A stretch of 64,000 nt of DNA from Cladorhizidae sp. MBARI D1340-BT2 (GCA_028752905.1 JAQNBH010000010.1:19526422-19590421), one strand, 5' to 3'; shown: positions 1 through 13,683, counted from the stretch's first letter. The notes: generated by a model from the sequence alone, not told the origin. Numbers and translations are program-made.

Positions 1-229
1 TCCTGAGTTTAAGTTTAGAATGGTTAAAATGAGTCTAGTGAGAAGGCAAAACATTACTACTGAGCTAAAGTTCAAGAATTCCACATCAGGAAGCCACCGT
101 GTGAAACTTACACCCCATATACAGAGTGTATTCCAAAGTAATTATGGCAATACAAAATGTTTCAGTTAACCTTTCCGTGACCATGATTGGCCAAAACTTA
201 TGGAGATAAGTCACTTAATAATTATGTAT

Positions 230-404
230 CACCAGACACACCACCTAATGAAGAAGACTGTACCAATTACTTCAAAACCAATTCCAGACACTTGATTATC
301 TACTGTACTGTGGCATAATGCTGGTACTTGAACAGGTGTTCTAAATACTACTATACAATCACATACTAAGATATACTGGGGCTTAAAATATAATTTACCT
401 GTAT
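230..404 (-). CDS. Candidate cytoplasmic-tail exon of receptor (weak)
   Basis: After a CATACAG acceptor the minus strand stays open for about 57 codons to a stop. The frame matches the phase-1 donor of the transmembrane exon at 1154-1336, so the two would join in frame. The peptide is hydrophobic, with no recognisable signalling motif. The splice-phase match is the only support; it may be chance. Confidence 0.2.
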
Positions 405-1153
405 GGTAAAGCAATCACTCAGTATTGCTCTGAGTGGGGTGGCATTTCCTGGTCTCTCCTATGTAGTACTTACCACAGCTGCAAGGTATGTGATAACATT
501 GCATGCATGCATACTAGTGGTAATTTATCCTTTATTCAGCTCAGTTGTGACCTCATAGTTCTTCCTAATCTGAAAATGACTCTGATGTTGAAGTTCCTGC
601 AAACCTACATCCGTGCTATATGAGGAATTACTACCATAGGATCCTATGTCCTTACTATTCAGTGAGCACTTATTACATATTCTCTGGTAACAATACAAGA
701 AGTCATTAATTATGCCAACTTGTATATTTCAGCATAGCAGGTTAATTATGTAGATTATTTACATTAATCAAGATCATGTACACAGTGGGTGCAAATACTC
801 TTAAGAGGCTTGTTAAATAACATAATGTTTTTCTGTTTGCTCCTATTCTAGAGTACTGACATTTTGACAGAGCTAATTGTTTTTGTTCAGAAAGATACAC
901 GAGATATTCATAAAATGTCTTATATTCAACTGTAATTTCCCACACAAATTGCATATAGACCACTCATCCACACACATAAACTTCCCATACACACACTAGC
1001 ACAAGAGCACACACACACGCACATGTATGCACACACCCTTGTGTACATACAGAGTGTACACCAACACAGGATGTATAACATGTATTTCCATAATGACTGT
1101 TAATGACAGACAAGTAAAATGTATAATGCATTTGTATATTCAATCATGTGTAC
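405..1153. other. Non-coding stretch, no gene recognised
   Basis: AT-rich sequence, with a CA-rich microsatellite-like patch near 970-1060. If the receptor model is right this is a short intron between the transmembrane exon and a possible tail exon. Open frames here are short and compositionally biased. Confidence 0.4.
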
Positions 1154-1336
1154 CTTTCTTAGATAGTAGGTTTACCATGGTAATGATAATGGGTATCAGA
1201 ATTATCATGATCAGTGCAGTAGTTCCACCCACTATACTTCCAATCAGTGCTACTTTGATCCCTCTCTCACTGCCATCATCACTAGTTTTAGGTGGTATGG
1301 TAGTAGTAGTAACATCAGTAACTGGTTCTGTAGGAA
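1154..1336 (-). CDS. Transmembrane exon of cell-surface receptor
   Basis: This 183-bp, phase 1-1 exon begins after an ACAG acceptor and ends at an AAAG|GTACAC donor. It encodes a Thr/Pro-rich stalk (TDVTTTTIPPKTSDDGSER) and then a hydrophobic segment of about 25 residues (start ALIGSIVGGTTALIMI, end IPIIITMV). A basic LLSKK stop-transfer follows. This is the usual layout of a single-pass membrane protein after its extracellular modules. The nearest extracellular exons on the same strand lie 12 kb upstream at 13.4 kb. Joining them is inference from strand, splice phase and the absence of another candidate between them. It could belong to a different receptor. Confidence 0.55.
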
Positions 1337-1540
1337 CTGTATGAACAGTCAACAATATTAATGTTTCCCTTTTCCAGCCTAAATTACACAGAAGTAGACC
1401 TACAATTATTTAGCTTTCCATGGAGTATATATATAGATTTTTTTTTTCGGGGTAAGGGGGATTTTAACATGTCTTAACTTTAAAACTACACATTTATAGT
1501 GTGTAGTGGACTAATGACTACATAGGTAGTCTTAGGTGGT

Positions 1541-1594
1541 TATCTCACCCCCCCCCTCCACCCCCTCACCCCCCCCCCCCCCCCACACACACAC
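1541..1594. repeat. Poly-C tract with (CA)n
   Basis: Runs of 9-18 C with few interruptions are followed by (AC)n, giving strong strand asymmetry. It lies within the proposed long receptor intron. Homopolymer length here is prone to sequencing error. Confidence 0.85.
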
Positions 1595-3130
1595 AAAAAT
1601 GCACACATACAGGTGTTACCCAAGAACACTTTACACATGTAGAGCCACCTCACTGCAACTGCTCGTACTCTATTCATCACATATACAACCTTTCTAATTT
1701 AATGCTGACAGTGGAATCTGGATGCTTTGTAACTGGTTAGGCTACTATATTTTCTTAGCAGCTTAAAATAATGGATATCAGAAAATATTTAGGAAACAGA
1801 ACTCAGAGAAAGGAAGAGTACGATAAATCTAGTGGCGAGGTGTCCAATACAGAGGAATCACTCTGTCATGCACAAAGGAGCCTGGTAAGACATTCATGAT
1901 CTACTTCCCTCTAACAAATTAACTGCACAGTTGAAGAAGAAATGTTACAAGCACAGCTAAGCTACAAGAAAGATTGGTAGAAAGATATTCTTTGTATTTA
2001 GCGTGAGGACTTTAAAGTGGGTATGTTTTTTGCTGTTTATAAGAAATTGGCAACATCAAACTACTGAAACAGCAAAGTGGATCTAAATGGTACCAAGATT
2101 TATCAATTACAACAAGAATAGTTTCCATGCAGAGCAGTAGAAAGTCATTGACATACAATGTGCAGGTCCTGCTCAACAAACAGGAGTGCAAACAAAAAAT
2201 AATAGAGAGGTTATTATTGATGATATCCATGTACTTCTTGACCAAGAATCATATTCCACTCTCAACTACAAAAATTGAGCTAATTAAATTACAACTGCTT
2301 AAATGGGGACAAATTGCTTGAAAACATCTTAGTGAGTTTCCATTTAATGCTCTGTACACATCAAGATTTAGTGCTTGGGTTTTGATGGATTGTTATAATC
2401 TAGTCTCCAAGAAAGTCCCAACTTTTCCATCTAGCTATACTCAGGAGGAGCTACCTGTCTGTGGCAGATGGTGAGTTATGGTCGATCTTACAGCAGCACA
2501 ACTTGATCCATAAAAGATGATTGATCAAGGATATGATGTTACAACTGCTAAATTTTCTGGGTGGAGTTATTAAATAAATTCATACATCTGCTGCAGCTTA
2601 CACTCTTCTTGACACAGGATAGGACTCACTTAAGTCAGGCAGCTGCATCACTGAAAGAGATAAGGATGGTTTGGAACATGTTATCTGTTTGAAAGTTGTT
2701 TTAATATCCCCAAAAAGCAGAGATGTGCAAGAAGAGTGAGGCTGTCCTAAGTTTTCCCTTATGATCATGCAGCCTAGTCTCATTAGGTGGTAATGATATG
2801 AGTGGTATATTCAGGCAATTTGCATGGACTGCCTCAACACTTTCTCACTTAGAGCTAGATTCATCTGGAGATGCCGAAGCATATGGTATGTTCTTGATTT
2901 TAGGTAATATTAACTGTTTATCAAACAGCAATCTCCTATCATAAGTTTTCAATGCCCTTACTCCTTATAAACTTGACATGCAGAAAGTGCCTTCAGAAAA
3001 CTTCCTCTTATGCTAAAGAGTAATCTAAATTCCAACAGGGAGAGTGATTCCGGTTTGTATACTGCAGGTAAGACAACCACATCCAACTTGGAAGCTGAGA
3101 ATGGAATAATGAACAAAGATAAAAGTTAGC
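1595..3130. other. Intronic/intergenic, mostly unassigned
   Basis: No convincing exon was found. Parts of 2350-2900 may be the degraded N-terminal portion of the hAT remnant that is clear from 3140 onward, but the reading frame breaks too often to assign. Confidence 0.35.
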
Positions 3131-3139
3131 TTACCAACA

Positions 3140-3720
3140 ATATTTGTATACCCTCCTTTGTAAGTTCAACAGTATCGATCTTTCTCGATGCACTGATACT
3201 TATCAAGTATTAACAGCTATTTCTAAGGTGAAGAAGTTCAACTTGTTCCGTCAGCCTCAGTATTTAACCCAGCTCTTCTTCCAATTGATGAGCCACTTCT
3301 CAGAGATTATGGTGTAACTATCTTCTCTGTCATCCTTGGCTAACTTTTATGAGGAAAAAGAAGAGGCAACATTTCAAAGAGCTACTTATTCATCTCTTGT
3401 TTTTATCAAGAATGAAGAATTACTAGAAGAATGGCATGCTTTTAAGAGGGCTGTTTACTAATTGAATGAAAGGGACACCCTCCTTTTATCTGTACAAGAC
3501 ATAAAAATGTGATGGAAAAGTTACGGTTCTATACTTTAAGATACTTTAACATTTGCAGGTGCTTCCAGTAGGCACTGCTTTATGGAACAATCATTTTAAA
3601 ACTAATATGATTAAAACAAGGCTATGCAATCACCTATATAACAGACTGTAATATAGCACAGTGTTTGAGGATATTTATTGAATGACCTGAAATTCAAATT
3701 TGATGAAATACAATACATAT
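3140..3720 (+). pseudogene. Decayed hAT transposase, C-terminal part
   Basis: Frame-shifted plus-strand reading gives segments in the order expected for a hAT transposase related to ZNF862/KIAA1586-type proteins. FNPALLPIDEPLLRDYG comes first, then SSLANFYEEKEEATF, then EEWHAFKRAVY. A dimerisation-domain-like stretch follows (VLPVGTA near 3555, then MIKTRLCNHLYNRL). Several stops and frameshifts show it is dead. No terminal repeats could be placed. It lies in the proposed long receptor intron, on the strand opposite to the receptor. The family call rests on remembered motif patterns and is uncertain. Confidence 0.45.
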
Positions 3721-6540
3721 ATTTTCCATAGAACATAACCCCAGAATACGTATAGTTTAGTTATTGTAAGAATCTCAGCACTATTTCATTTCCTTTTATT
3801 TACTCCATTTTCTAATTTTTCATCCGAATGTGTTGTGCTAATAGTACAGAGTAGCAATTAATATAGCTCAACTATAGTTCTTATAGCTAGAAGGATGGTG
3901 AAGGGGAGATTTTCATTGTAATCCAGAAATAAGAAAAGCAGATTCTCAGAATATTTATAGCATAAATTTCCTTAACAATATTCCTGATCATCTATACAAA
4001 ACATCCAATGCAGACACACTTAGAGCAGGTGCCATGCCATAAAGAAAAAGGCTTTTCTAAGAAATGCCAGGAACTACTATGTAATGCATACAGCATTGAA
4101 AAAATTTGATATAAACATGAGGTACCAGTTTTTGGAATCTGTTGATTGTGTCAAAAAACAATAAGTGTAAGAGACGAATCCGAACCTCTCGGATGACTGC
4201 AGATTTTGAAGCGGAAAAAAGACTTCAAGTGGCATTATGAACGTTCAGTATAAGATATAGCCATGGTAACTAGTCACATTGTTGCTCAAATTATAGAAAA
4301 CAGGATCATAAATGAAGCTTTTCGAACAAGAAGAGCAGTGACTAATAGTCACAATAAGCATAGAGGCTCAATGACTAGCTGCGGTAAAAAGCAATTGTAC
4401 GTCCCCTCACCTCAGCTTCATTCCTTAATAATGAGTTAACCGATTGAATGCCTACTCTTTATTTATGGTTTCTTTTAATGAATATTTTTGTAATATAAAA
4501 TATTATTAATTTTATATAAAGTTCTACTAAACTGTTCATAATGGAACTAGAATAAGCTGCAGTTTGTTTTAAATATCAGCTCCTTTAAAGTAAGGAAACA
4601 AAAACTACGCAGTGGTAAGTTACTATATGTCCAAAGCAAAACTTACAAGAAAGAAATCCAGAAGTTCCTTCTTGCTCTAGAATAGAGGAGTACAATTATT
4701 CCCCTAAGCATGGGTGCCTGTGCAGCCAGTAAGAGATCATACATGAAGGCAGTTCAGTCGTCAGCCATCCAAAAACTTGTTTCATTGCATAAAATTTGTA
4801 TGACAAAATGTAAGTGTATGATCATGATGGACATCTAACATATGGATCCTTCCCACATCCCCTGACATAAAGTTGTGAAGCTAAATTATCTATGTGTGAA
4901 ATATACTGAGAACGGATGTTTTTAAAATCTATTTGGAACTTTCCCTATGTTAGTGATCTTACTGGCTCATGGAATAGTCCGAGTGTTCTATGTGATAGCT
5001 GACAACAAGCTCAGATTATTAATTGGCAGGTTATTTTTCCATCATGTTCTCCACCATTAGTTACATTGACTCAATGCATATTATCGTTCTCTATAAACCA
5101 GCTATGTAGCCAGTAGCTGATCTAGGTAACTACGTAAATATATCACAGATATCAGTCATGCATGCCAATAAAACAATATTGCATCAAACTACCTAGCCAT
5201 GGCAGTTTTCTTCCACAATATAAACTGAAAAGACTAGAAAATCTAGCTAAAAGGTCCAGGAGTAAGTTTAAGTTGACTATTGAGAAAGTTATTGCATTAT
5301 ATTATATCAATGAGAGTTCATTAAGATACACTCGATATTAGCTTAGAAAGTTGATTTTATTCTATTAAACATTGAATTCTCGCAACATGTAACTCATTTT
5401 TCATGACAGAAACACTACAACTATTGAAGGATATGCAGTAGTGACAGATTGCCAAGCTTTCTTCTCCGACTCATATAGCATTTTCACTGGAGTTTTCATA
5501 CTTCCTGGATAATAAAGGATGCACTGTCTAATCGAGGAATGGAAATATTAAATACATATATTTATATATGTATATATTCTTGAACATTTTTGTTGTATTT
5601 CTAATCAATTTAATTTCTTATTGTCAACCTTGCTAAGGATCCAGTAGAAGCCCATCATAGCAGATGTTACTCTTACCAAAAAAGTCATATATATATTATA
5701 TATGTATAAATATACCACTAGAGAGGTACATATATACGTACACAAATGTGGACCACAAGTGAAGTACACATTATATATATATATATAATATATATATAAA
5801 TATGTACACATGAAAATAAGCGTAGTAAGTACACAGATAATATACATTCATAAACATGGATAACCAGAGTAAATATAGATATACACAATACCAACCATAA
5901 GTGTAAGTACAGACACATGTATACTGCACCGCATTAAGTGGTAGTGCTAGGGTCATGTGCCTATCATATTTTGATTTTTACTATCAAACTTAGCTAGATG
6001 GACTTATATGAGAAGTTCTAATTGTATTTGACAATTTTATACATCTTGTAGTACTGTCGCAAATATTCTTACATTATTGCATGATGATCTGATCAAACAT
6101 GGTCATAATTCTACTGTATGAAATCTGTGAATTTGTTTAGTATTTGAGTAACTCTGTCTATTTTTTCACAATTTTGGTGAACAATCACAATTACCTATTT
6201 CCCCTCATCAAAATCTCAATTCGAATTTCCAAAGCAGTCTTTTGGTAGGGAAAATATAGTATGGAGGGCTTTCGATCCTTCATGTTGGAGAGTGGAGATT
6301 TCTGCACTATGATAGGCCAATTATATACCCATGTGACTGCATTGAAGACAAAGATAGTGGGGTCTTCTAGTGCAGAACCATCATTTGTAAGTGAACTTTA
6401 GGTTTGAATACATAGCACATGTAGAATTAATTTTTTCACATGTGTCTATGAGATTCTGCAATTGGAAAAATACTGTTGTCCTTTTAAATAAACAACCAGA
6501 TGAGTGCTTGCCATTATGAATCCATTGAATCCACAATCAC
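3721..6540. other. AT-rich stretch without recognisable gene
   Basis: No exon, RNA gene or clear terminal repeat was recognised. The interval includes an AT/TA microsatellite block near 5685-5830 and scattered short open frames made of low-complexity sequence. Confidence 0.4.
5685..5830. repeat. AT-rich microsatellite block
   Basis: Interspersed (TA)n runs with short TACA/TATG-rich spacers. Overlapping minus-strand open frames here are low-complexity Tyr/Ile/Cys strings and not genes. Confidence 0.8.
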
Positions 6541-6559
6541 TCAAAAAACCCACTGAGAA

Positions 6560-8255
6560 TATTGTTGAATTGCTTGTACATCAGCTAGCATGAGGCAAAG
6601 AGCAAAATTGTAAGATGTTCCTGCAGATATTATCCAGCAGTAGATATCTTGCTAATCAGGGATTAGCTTTAAAAGGTGATGTGGGTGAGGGTCATCAAAA
6701 CTTTATTTAGTTATTAGAAATGGAGATGGTAAACTGTCCTGATGCAATTATGAGGGATTGGTTGAAAAAGAATACACCTCTGCAGAAAGACAGAATGAAA
6801 TCGTAAAAGATGGCCTGGTATGTGCTGGGAAAAATCCAAGATGGTTAGCACAGATAATCTTTTTCTACGATTGTGATGGATGGAACTGTCGACATAAACA
6901 ACTAATAACAGGTTACATTAGTAACCAGAATGGTGTCCGATAAGTTAGAGGTCAATGAGGAATTCATTGAACTATAAAAGTACCTTGTATCGATGCTACT
7001 TCATTCACTGCTGTTGCCATCGGTTCTTTCATAAAGTTAAATTTGCTACTATCCAAAACTACGAGGGCAGTAGGCTAGTTCAAGAGGAGCTCGGTCAGGT
7101 GTTGCTCAGAGAATTATGAAGGAAGACTCAAGGGCACTATACAACCATTGTTATGGCCACTCTGTAAATCTAGTCACTGGTGTTTGAAGTAGAGCAAACT
7201 TTTGAAAAACTCTATGACCCATGAAATAACTAAGCTAATAAAAATAAAGTATTTGTCCCAACGTGAAGCAGTTATTTCAAAGCATTTAATTATAATATGG
7301 AAATGGGGGAAGGTTCAGCTGGACTATATACAAATCTTGTGTCCTATAAGGTGGACTTTTTGGGTAGACTCAATGGCTCCCATAGTTGACAACTATTCCA
7401 CCTTACTGCATAATATACGAGAAGAAGCTGCTGATATAGTCAAAGATATCAAGACAAAAGTCAAACTCTGCAGCATTTCATCTGCAATGAAAAATTTCTA
7501 TTTCTTTTTCGGCACTATTCTAGCTGAAATACTCCTTTGTCACATTGACAACCTTAGTGCAATGTTACAAAGGAAAGGTATGTCAACAGTAGGACAGCAT
7601 GTGTGTCAAATTTTTATTAATAGAATTGGTACCCTTAGATGTGATAAGAATTATAATTTATTCTGGGAAATATTTTGACATTGAAGATCCACATATTTCA
7701 CAGGGTGCACAAACATTACAAGGTTGGTATATATATCTGATGGCAAGTTACATGAAACTTCCATTCTCTACTATTGCCAACATTATTTGAAGACTATTGG
7801 TAAGGTTGTTAATTCCCTAATAGAGAATCCTGGATATGAAATGTATTCTAAGCTGTGACAACTAAGGCATGCTGTTAAAGGATTACGATAAAAAAATGGA
7901 ATTGTAAGTTTAATTTACAGTGATGATATACTGAAAGACCTACATTAACTGTAAATTATAAAAACAACAACATGGGCAGTTAGGTGACATCACTATTTTT
8001 AATGTCAAATACTACTTCTTGTCTTTATCCTATGCTCAGAGGGATTTATTGGACCTAGTGATGTGATCTATTAATGCTTATTCAGAAAGGTTTTTTAATA
8101 TATTACGCAGAATTTCTACTTACTTCCGAAGCAATATGACATAAAAGACTGAACTTCCTTATGATCTTGCATGTGCAATACAGAATCATTGAACTAAATT
8201 GATGTGTCCAAAAAGTTTGTTGTCAAAACACAGACTATGGCTATTCGGATACTTC
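6560..8255 (+). pseudogene. Decayed hAT (ZMYM1-like) transposase
   Basis: Reading the plus strand across frameshifts recovers most of a ZMYM1/DUF4371-type hAT transposase in order. KMFLQILSSSRYLANQGL lies near 6615, followed by a region like FSIMVDGTTD (6850-6900), EVNEEFIEL (about 6950), SRALYNHCYGHSVNL (7130-7175) and a 158-codon open part at 7202-7678. That part carries LCPIRWTFWVDS and CHIDNLSAMLQ. A C-terminal dimerisation domain follows (FFNILRRISTYFRSNMT near 8090, LNFLMILHVQ, then LWLFGYF near 8240). At about 1.7 kb it is close to a full coding length, but numerous stops make it non-functional. No target duplication was found. It sits in the long receptor intron. Confidence 0.7.
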
Positions 8256-8514
8256 AAACTAACTCACCTGTACTAAAAATAAAGACTGTAACTTTGTATA
8301 ATTAACTATTTTTATTGTTGTATGATCTTTTCTTGAAACCCTCATAATACACAAAGTACTTTCGTCCCAACCATTGAATTTTGCTTGCCAAAGACTAGAT
8401 AAATATGGTCCACAAGTGTAAGTATGCACACATATATACACAAACATGAACCACAAGAGTCATTACAAATATATATTGCTATTTAAACCAGTGTTTAAAT
8501 TAAGCTACATTAGA

Positions 8515-8677
8515 AGGCCACCTCCCAGTAAGTGGTGTCAGCTAGAGCCGAAGCGGTTGGCCTTCTGCGAATTAAATCATGTGCAGTCCCAGTCAGGTTC
8601 AGAGCAGAATAGCACAGTTAGTGCCTTGATAGCCAGTACTAGCACTTTTATTACTAAGTCGATAGTGGGGAGTAGGT
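8515..8677 (+). pseudogene. Fragment of an unidentified dispersed ORF family
   Basis: The peptide shares PPP, Trp, RL, FCE and the run SGSE..STV..A..AS.S with a minus-strand reading at about 16130-16310, so both derive from one repeat family. The protein is acidic and Ser-rich here. I do not recognise the family; a transposon-encoded accessory protein is likely because it is present twice in intronic DNA. Confidence 0.4.
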
Positions 8678-11600
8678 AGATATACTCAAGAGACATGGAT
8701 GGTTTACAGAGGTTATTCACTTGATATTCAGCTCAAGTCTACAGTCTCTCCAATGAAGCTGCTTGACCTCTGACATTTTACACCATCTCAGAATTGACGA
8801 TGGAGCAGCTAATGGAGGGCATAGTCAAACAGGTGTGGTAGAAGATGCACCAGATGCAGTCGACCCTGGCATCAGGGCTCCAGACTAATGATGCACCAAG
8901 CACTTATTGAGTGCAAGATTCTAGGATAGAGACTACTACGGCAAGGAGATGGTCAGTATTAGTTTCACCAATGATTCAACCATGGCTTTCCTGGGTGTGA
9001 GATGTAGTATGAGTCACAAAGTTATTAGGAAGTGAATTGTAATGGACACAGTCATCCGGCATTAGGAGCGGGAAAAAATAGTCATCATGATGGCTTCCTA
9101 AGAGACACACATTATAAATTGTGGGTATATATATATTATATATATAAAGGTCTCAACAAACTCTCAGTTGACACATGGAAGTGTCAAATGCGATATGCCC
9201 AAATATTTTCTCATTGGGTTTATAAACTGATAACTTAAGACAACAGTGTGTTAGTTCTAACCATGCTTTAATCATGGCCTTTCTGACAGACTAAGCTGCT
9301 AGGTCAGGTCTGCTTCGAGGCATAAATTTGAGCTGTGAGGTGAGAGGATTTTGGCACTCTGCTACTAGGCAACTATTCACAGGTTGGTTTCTGTGTATTC
9401 ATATTGGCTTGTTATTTAGTTGATCAGTAATTGTTTATGATATTCAGTGTATTCATTTTGAGCTTTACTATGATTGGAGATCAACAACTTGGACTCGCCA
9501 TTTCACTCACTCAATGTCTGAGGCATCTCCAACTCAAAGCTTATCTCTTAGGCTCAGGCAAGCTCCATTATATCCATCCATTAGCGGAAGGGTGACCGAA
9601 TACCATTACCTGTGAGTGAATAAACTGTCAGTTATTTGTAGCATATCTACTTCTTGCCTCACTTACCTACCAGTCAATTAAGTGCAGTGTACCACCTGCA
9701 GATCAATAATGGCATGGCAGACCTTTCTTGCTCCTCCTTTCCAGGATTATGCAATTAAAGGGTCTGTAGTGTCGGTATCACTAAAAACGAAGACTAGGTT
9801 CCTTGCTATTACACAGCGGCTGCTCAAGAGAGCCTATGTGGCACCAGAAATGGAGCAACCAGAATTTAACATGGTCATGTTGTGGATTTGTTGGCCTCAT
9901 GTGGGAGGGGAAATTGAAAATTGACCTGTCCTTGGCATGACACTTCTAAACCAGCCATAAACAAATATGAACCATGAGAGTAAGCTTCTCAAGATCAGCT
10001 GACACTACTATTATACATTGCAAATTTTTAAAGCATTTCTTGATTTGCAATTATTCTAGTGTGGCTTTCTCAAGAAGCTCACGGAAGCCACATCATCAAA
10101 AAGGGATTTGCAATTGTCCTCCAATCCTTGGGGTATTCTTTAGGATATACATTATTTGCATGTGCTTTTCATACTGTGATAGTCCACGCAATTAGCAACA
10201 CTATCAAAAGTTTACTACACCAGAGCAATCATAGTGCAACACCTCGCTAGCAAGGCTACATCTAACACTACTCTATTAGAGTAATACCAAGTTGCTGAAA
10301 TGGTGAAGCATCAGAGGACAACAACATTCCCAAAGGCTCAGACAAAAAGATAAAAGAATAGCTTTAGAGAGTAGAACTTTGCTTACCACTTGGTTGCTGT
10401 TCCAGGATCCTGGGGGAATCATTTGCACATGTGATCTGTTAATCACAATTATTGTGCATTATTGTTTTGATGTATTATAGAATGCTTCGAAGAGGCTAGA
10501 AGGCCAGTCAGACATTGGCCATTACACTTCGTGCTTGAAAGAAAGTGAAGTGGTACTGCTGCTTAGAAAAGACTGAGACCACACTTAATTTTTTTATACC
10601 AAGTCTGACATATAATTTTGTTAATATACACTGTATATTTATGGTGTAGCTATGTAAATTACCACTTTCTAGTCATAGCTAAAATACATGTACTTCATAA
10701 TTGGAAAATTTGCAAACTTACAGTAATGGTGGATATCTCTTGGACCCACACTGTCAGGATAAGTGAGTTTCCACTGTAGTACCTAGTTATCTCAAGGCAG
10801 CAAAGAAAGACCTGACACAAACCCATTCACTGCTGTGCTAGACCTTAGTGTCCAGCTAGGCACTAGCTAGCTAGGTTGATTCTGTTGTTTTTGTATAGCC
10901 AACTCAGGAAAAAATTATTTACTTACTTTTGTAAGTAGGTAAGCTAGAAATCAGATAAAAAAATAACACCAAGATTTTACTGTTCCTTACGTGGGGAAAA
11001 TAAAGTGGTGATAAATCATGAAGATGAAGAGGCAGTTCAGCATGTTAGTTAATGATGTAATCAAATAACAACCAGCGCAGGACACAAATGAAACATGCTG
11101 TCTGCTGTTTGTTTTGTGGTGTTCTCATGTGCAACTGTTACCTGAATGTACATGGACAGAGTGCTAGTATATAGACAGAAGATATGGTGTTGCAATCATG
11201 AGTAGAGTCAACAATAGCAGCAAGGGAAGGCAAGAAGAAACAGTAGTGCAGACAAACAACATAAACAAACAAGATAAATAACTAGATAGAAACAAAAGAA
11301 AAAAGACTGGGATTATGTGTAAATATTGCTCTTGAAAATAATTTATGTACAAAATTGAAATGATATAAAGGTCATTAAAATTAATGGTTGCTGTCTACTT
11401 TAGTACAGTCTTGTCACTTCCGGTGTAAGCATATATCTATATATATGTAAAAAAGTTCTACGACATGCTATCGAGGCTAAATCCTTCTATCATATGCTAC
11501 TGATCATAATGTTCAGCAACTAGGGGAAAATATTGAAAAATGCAGACCTATACAATTCAAGCCAATCTTTCAAAGTGGTCAAGTAATCCAGTAAAATAGA

Positions 11601-12357
11601 CTTGGATGACGTGCTTTTTAGGGTCTGGACGATGGCCTGATTGAAAGTAGTGATGAATAATTATTATGGCACCTCCTCTTAACTAATCCAGAGCTAAGTT
11701 AAACCTGATCTAAGGTAATCTCTGAGCAGACTAGTCATGCCTGACTAACATTCAGCAAGTTTAGCATTGAAATGTGAGCTAATGATTTGTATAGACATTT
11801 CCAATGATGAACAGGCATTGATTGTCAGTTTCATTACAGTTAGCTGTGCAGTTAGTAAGCAGAGCATGAACTGCAAAGGATGTTTTTGGTTCCTTGTTCG
11901 CAGGTATTTGCAGAAAATGGAAAATATATTAGCTGAGCAATTGTTTTCTTTGTGTCCGATACATGAAGTTAGGATTTGGCAGTTGACAAAAATTAAACAC
12001 CTTCAGTGACAATTGTATTGTTGATAGCCCTCCTAATGCTGTGGTGCCCCCAACCTAATCTAAGATACATTGTTTAGCCCGTAATTTTAACTTGTTACTA
12101 AACAAACCAAAATAAGCAGTAAGTTCAAGTAGCAAGTTCAAATGCGATTAACATTTTGGCTTTGTGGTTGATTTCTATGGCTACCAAAACTAATCGCAAC
12201 GTTCATCAATAGAAGCTCTATCGCATATGTTGAGTTACTATGGACTTTTCTGAAGTATTGCTGAGATAACAAGGCATATATTCACATAGGTTGTGTTTAT
12301 ATATTTAACCTACCTGTGAGAGGGTAAAAAACAACTTGTATCACTCATTAGCATAAC
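8678..12357. other. No gene recognised
   Basis: Long AT-rich stretch with only short open frames. It includes a short TATATA block near 9125-9148. No RNA gene, splice-paired exon or terminal repeat could be supported. Confidence 0.35.
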
Positions 12358-12868
12358 AGTAACAGGAAAAAATTAAAACCTTAGAGTAGTCAAAATGGAG
12401 AAATTTCATTGGTCAGTTTAACCTTATTTTACTTGGAGTATCTCTCTATATATATAGAGAGTTCACCTTTCTAGGCGCAATAGATTCATTGTCCCAAAGT
12501 AACATTTATTATAATTTTTTTTATTAACAGTTTTTTCATACCAGTATTGCAATTCTGAATTTGTTGATCCAGCAAAGATATTTATGGTTCCAGAGCAGTG
12601 TTAAAAATCAACACCTTGTTTGCAGCAGCTGTCATTGCTGACAGCTGCTGCAGTAACAGGAAAAAAATGTAAAAAAGAAACCTATCTTGTCTGAATGGAG
12701 CAATTTCATTGGTCATTTTTATTTGGAGCACCTCTCTATATACATGTCGAGTCCACCCACCTAGACACAATAGATTCACTCACCTATGTATGGTAATATT
12801 TATCGTAATATTTTTATTAACAGCTTTTTCATATCAGTATTGCAATTCTGAATTTGTTGATCCAGTAA
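12358..12868. repeat. Diverged direct duplication, period about 291 bp
   Basis: Two units (about 12358-12578 and 12649-12868) share the same ordered landmarks: AACAGGAAAAAA, TTTCATTGGTCA, CTCTCTATATA, CAATAGATTCA, TATTAACAG, and TATTGCAATTCTGAATTTG. They differ by many substitutions and indels, so the duplication is old. A shared GCTGACAGCTGCTGCA motif follows each unit. No coding function is seen. Confidence 0.75.
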
Positions 12869-13375
12869 AGGCTTTATCACATTGCTGACAGCTGCTGCAA
12901 ACTTCAGACTGCTGGTCCCAAATTCTAAATGCAATACTAGTATCTATGGTTTTGTTGGGAACCCCTTACGTGCTTGTTTTAGTTACCTCTTTGTTGCTCT
13001 AATCTAGAAAGGACCCTTTAGGGGGGGAGGATCTCATTGGGTAGGAGTTGTATTTCCTGCTGTAGTAGAGCTAGTGTAAGGCTGTGGTCAGTGGATGTTT
13101 CTTGTACATTCTTTGCTGTGTCCTTGAGAGATTATTAATAAATAACTAATGGAAAATTCCATTGGATGCTAGTTTCAAACAGTGCCCTCTTTTTATTCTG
13201 TTCTGTTAATTGTTAACAGTTGGTTGTCATCCATGGTTGCTAGGTTCTAAATAAGTTAGATACCTCAACAAATGGGATCTATGCTTGTTAGAACTCTAAG
13301 GCCAGTAATAGCACACATTACATTAGTGCTGAGGTTGACAAAACCCAGATTTTTTCGATCTCTAAATGTATATAC

Positions 13376-13615
13376 CTCTTCCAATGCAACTAATTCTCTG
13401 AAAAGTGGTTGATGCCATATGCTCAGACATCAAAGAGATATTGCATGCAGAAGAGGAGGCTTCAATAGAGTATAACATGAGACGACCAGATATGTTTGCA
13501 GGAGAGATTGAAGTTAGGAAAGTAGAACTGACACAATCACCAACACCCACACTCTTGAAGAAAGTAGGATTTAAAGTTGCCATATTAGTCGTGGGTGGCA
13601 TAGCAGTGGATATAC
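13376..13615 (-). CDS. Possible receptor exon, Ser/Thr-rich (antisense ORF also open)
   Basis: A TTTCACTAG acceptor and a GGAAGAG|GTATAT donor bound an open 240-bp phase 1-1 minus-strand segment. That fits the exon phasing of its neighbours. The peptide starts ISTAMPPTTNMATLN and is Ser/Thr-rich, compatible with a stalk or a degenerate module before the membrane. The opposite strand is open over the same interval (13405-13638). Its peptide (start VVDAICSDIKEILHAEEEA) is charged and looks at least as protein-like, so the sense strand is uncertain. The phase rule favours the minus strand; amino-acid composition favours the plus strand. Confidence 0.4.
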
Positions 13616-13683
13616 CTAGTGAAATAAAGGAAAATTGAAAATACAATGACCAATTAACATCACATTATTTACAAATAAATTAC

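Noticed and set aside
5605..5956. Three overlapping minus-strand frames rich in Tyr, Ile and Cys
   Set aside because: They lie in AT microsatellite sequence and have low-complexity composition.
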